Part shown: positions 4,307-5,663 of the stretch, piece after piece
How the letters are laid out: each line of letters opens with the position of its first letter
How positions within the stretch are numbered: position 1 is the first letter of the stretch
From: Candidatus Latescibacterota bacterium
GTDB lineage: Bacteria; JAAXHH01; JABIQT01
DNA length: 5,663 bases
NCBI GenBank assembly: GCA_018667995.1
Contig: JABIQT010000248.1
Location: forward strand, 1-5,663
Direction of reading: 5' to 3'
Program-made: the position numbers and the translations under genes
The notes under the pieces: model-generated
Told to the model about the DNA's origin: nothing
The model's input: the letters and a program-made list of their open reading frames with translations, nothing else
Databases searched by the model: none

Positions 4307-5663
4307 GTACCAGTCAGGATTCGCAGACAGGCCTCATTGAAATCCCGCCGAACGAGGGATTGCATGGTGAGCCGTTTTCTCTGCGAAAAATGAAACGCCT
4401 ACTCGCCTTCTTTGGGCCCGCAGCGCTGCTTGCGTCGCTGGCAATCGGTGCTGGAGAAACCATTCTGGTGACAGGTGTGGGTGCCTGGGCAGAATATGGC
4501 CTTCTGTGGCTGATACTTGTAGGTGTCCTGGTGAAGGCCGTATTCGTCACCTATCTGCTCGGGCGATATACAGCCGTGAGTGGTCAATACATTGGTCATT
4601 CGCTCGTAGGGCTACCTGGCCCGCGGGGTTGGTTGATATTGACATTGATCGTTATCGAGCTCGTGGGATTGAGCCTGGCACTCACGGCGGTGGCAAAGCC
4701 CTGCGGAAATCTGGTGGTATTTCTATTCGAAGGGGCCTTCCCGCAGGTCGTGTCTTCGACCTTCTGGGAGAATCTGGTTACTACGCTGTTTCTCGGTGCC
4801 GCAATGGCGCTCAGCCTGACGATGTCCTATCACGGATTAGAGCGTCAGCAGATTGTCATATGTGGTGTCTTAGTGTGTGGTACCGTGCTCGGTACCTGGA
4901 TGGTATGGCCGAGTATATCCGGTATTCTTATCGGTACATTGAGCGTGGGCAGTCTTCCAGCTGTACCCGACTGGGGACCACCGGCTGCGCGTAACGACTA
5001 TTGGTTGAATCTCGTAACAGTGTTTGGGTATGTCGGCGGTACCATCAGCGCCTATCTGGCGTATTCAAACTGGGTCGGACTCCGGGGTTGGGGCATTACT
5101 TCACATCCCGATATTGAGCGTATTCGGGCAAGGTCTCAAGATGGCTCCCGTATAGACTACCTGTCAGACAATCCGGTCGAAGTTCAGAGAATGCAAGTCC
5201 TGCTAACGCCATTGCGATGGGATGTGGCAATGGGCGCTTTGGTACTCTTTATAGTAACGGCATCATTTATGATTGCCGGAGCCATTGTACTCTATCCGAG
5301 ACACCAGATTTTGCCGGGCAATGCATTCGATCTCCTAACAAGTCAGTCAGCTATCTGGGCCGAAATTCACAGCGGTCTGGTTCCCGTGTATCATGTCGCA
5401 GTTCTTGCGTCTCTATGGGGAACCTTGGCTACCATACCAGAGGCTGCGACACGTGTCACTCACGAGTTCCTGAGCGCGGTCTGGAAATCGTTTGAATCCT
5501 TCCCATATAAAGGGCTTCAGACGATAATAGTAGTGTGGTTCTTCGGCGCCTCCTGTGTCTGGATATGGAGTGACGTCAGTTTCGCGCTCTTAACGCAAAT
5601 CGTGGCCATGTTTACCACGAACCTTGGTGTTGGACTGCTGGGAATAATCTCAGTCTATCTGAA
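4303..5663 (+). CDS. Nramp-related multi-pass membrane transporter (partial, 3' end outside window)
   Basis: From ATG 4303 the frame stays open to the window edge, giving 453 residues. After a polar N-terminus (1-26), hydrophobic segments lie at about 33-50, 52-80, 108-130, 160-178, 184-217, 232-258, 306-332, 357-377, 405-424 and 427-453. The first reads FFGPAALLASLAIGAGET, which has the shape of TM1 of Nramp/SLC11 carriers (GPGFL..IAYIDPGN). Residues 235-260, with GYVGGTISAYLAYSN, occupy the TM6 position. The metal-binding motifs of classic MntH are not conserved: DPGN is replaced by GAGE (49-52) and no MPH is present in TM6. It is therefore a distant Nramp-like protein, and substrate cannot be inferred; Mn2+ or Fe2+ should not be assumed. 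The start follows GAGGT at six bases. A loop at 265-300 is rich in charged residues. Its link to the upstream sigma54 promoter is uncertain because a terminator intervenes. Confidence 0.8.
   Translation, partial: MSTSQDSQTGLIEIPPNEGLHGEPFSLRKMKRLLAFFGPAALLASLAIGAGETILVTGVGAWAEYGLLWLILVGVLVKAVFVTYLLGRYTAVSGQYIGHSLVGLPGPRGWLILTLIVIELVGLSLALTAVAKPCGNLVVFLFEGAFPQVVSSTFWENLVTTLFLGAAMALSLTMSYHGLERQQIVICGVLVCGTVLGTWMVWPSISGILIGTLSVGSLPAVPDWGPPAARNDYWLNLVTVFGYVGGTISAYLAYSNWVGLRGWGITSHPDIERIRARSQDGSRIDYLSDNPVEVQRMQVLLTPLRWDVAMGALVLFIVTASFMIAGAIVLYPRHQILPGNAFDLLTSQSAIWAEIHSGLVPVYHVAVLASLWGTLATIPEAATRVTHEFLSAVWKSFESFPYKGLQTIIVVWFFGASCVWIWSDVSFALLTQIVAMFTTNLGVGLLGIISVYL

Noticed and set aside
4506-4994. 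162-codon + strand frame inside the transporter
   Set aside because: It is a +2-shifted shadow of the continuous membrane-protein frame starting at 4303; composition is unlike a real protein.

Overview
The window comes from a bacterium of moderate GC content. It reads left to right on the + strand: the tail of gatA, complete gatB, a two-piece sigma54 activator of the NtrC/LuxO/CbrB type, a 750-base non-coding block, and a membrane transporter cut by the right edge. Phylum cannot be fixed from the sequence. GatCAB means the organism makes Gln-tRNA(Gln) and/or Asn-tRNA(Asn) by transamidation. The activator plus a near-perfect -24/-12 promoter mean it has RpoN. The atypical Nramp-like transporter suggests an uncultured environmental lineage, but that is a guess.

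Region by region: gatA (1-116) and gatB (133-1581) form an ordinary operon. 1582-1990 has no convincing gene but holds several inverted repeats and possibly a structured RNA. 1991-3550 is one reading frame encoding receiver, coiled coil, AAA+ sigma54-activation domain and Fis-type HTH. It is interrupted once by an in-frame TAA at 2441-2443, inside the coiled coil. 3551-4302 is the most interesting stretch. It holds two clusters of three 17-bp palindromic sites each (3601-3658 and 3909-3969), the sites lying about two helical turns apart; a likely terminator for the regulator (3693-3725); a consensus sigma54 promoter (4043-4058); and, starting about 11 bases after that promoter, a predicted RNA of about 140 nt ending in a strong intrinsic terminator (4167-4208). 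The transporter starts at 4303 behind its own Shine-Dalgarno sequence.

Proposed system (inference): the receiver/AAA+ activator binds the triplet enhancers, contacts RNA polymerase-sigma54 at 4043-4058, and switches on a small RNA. That RNA carries a hairpin, a C/U-rich unpaired stretch with three CCUCC (anti-Shine-Dalgarno) motifs, and a terminator. The layout resembles CbrB-CrcZ of Pseudomonas and LuxO-Qrr of Vibrio, where a sigma54 activator gene sits beside the small RNA it controls, but I do not recognise this RNA. An alternative is that the RNA is an attenuated leader of the transporter. The premature stop in the activator raises the question of whether the switch is intact, split into two proteins, or recently broken.
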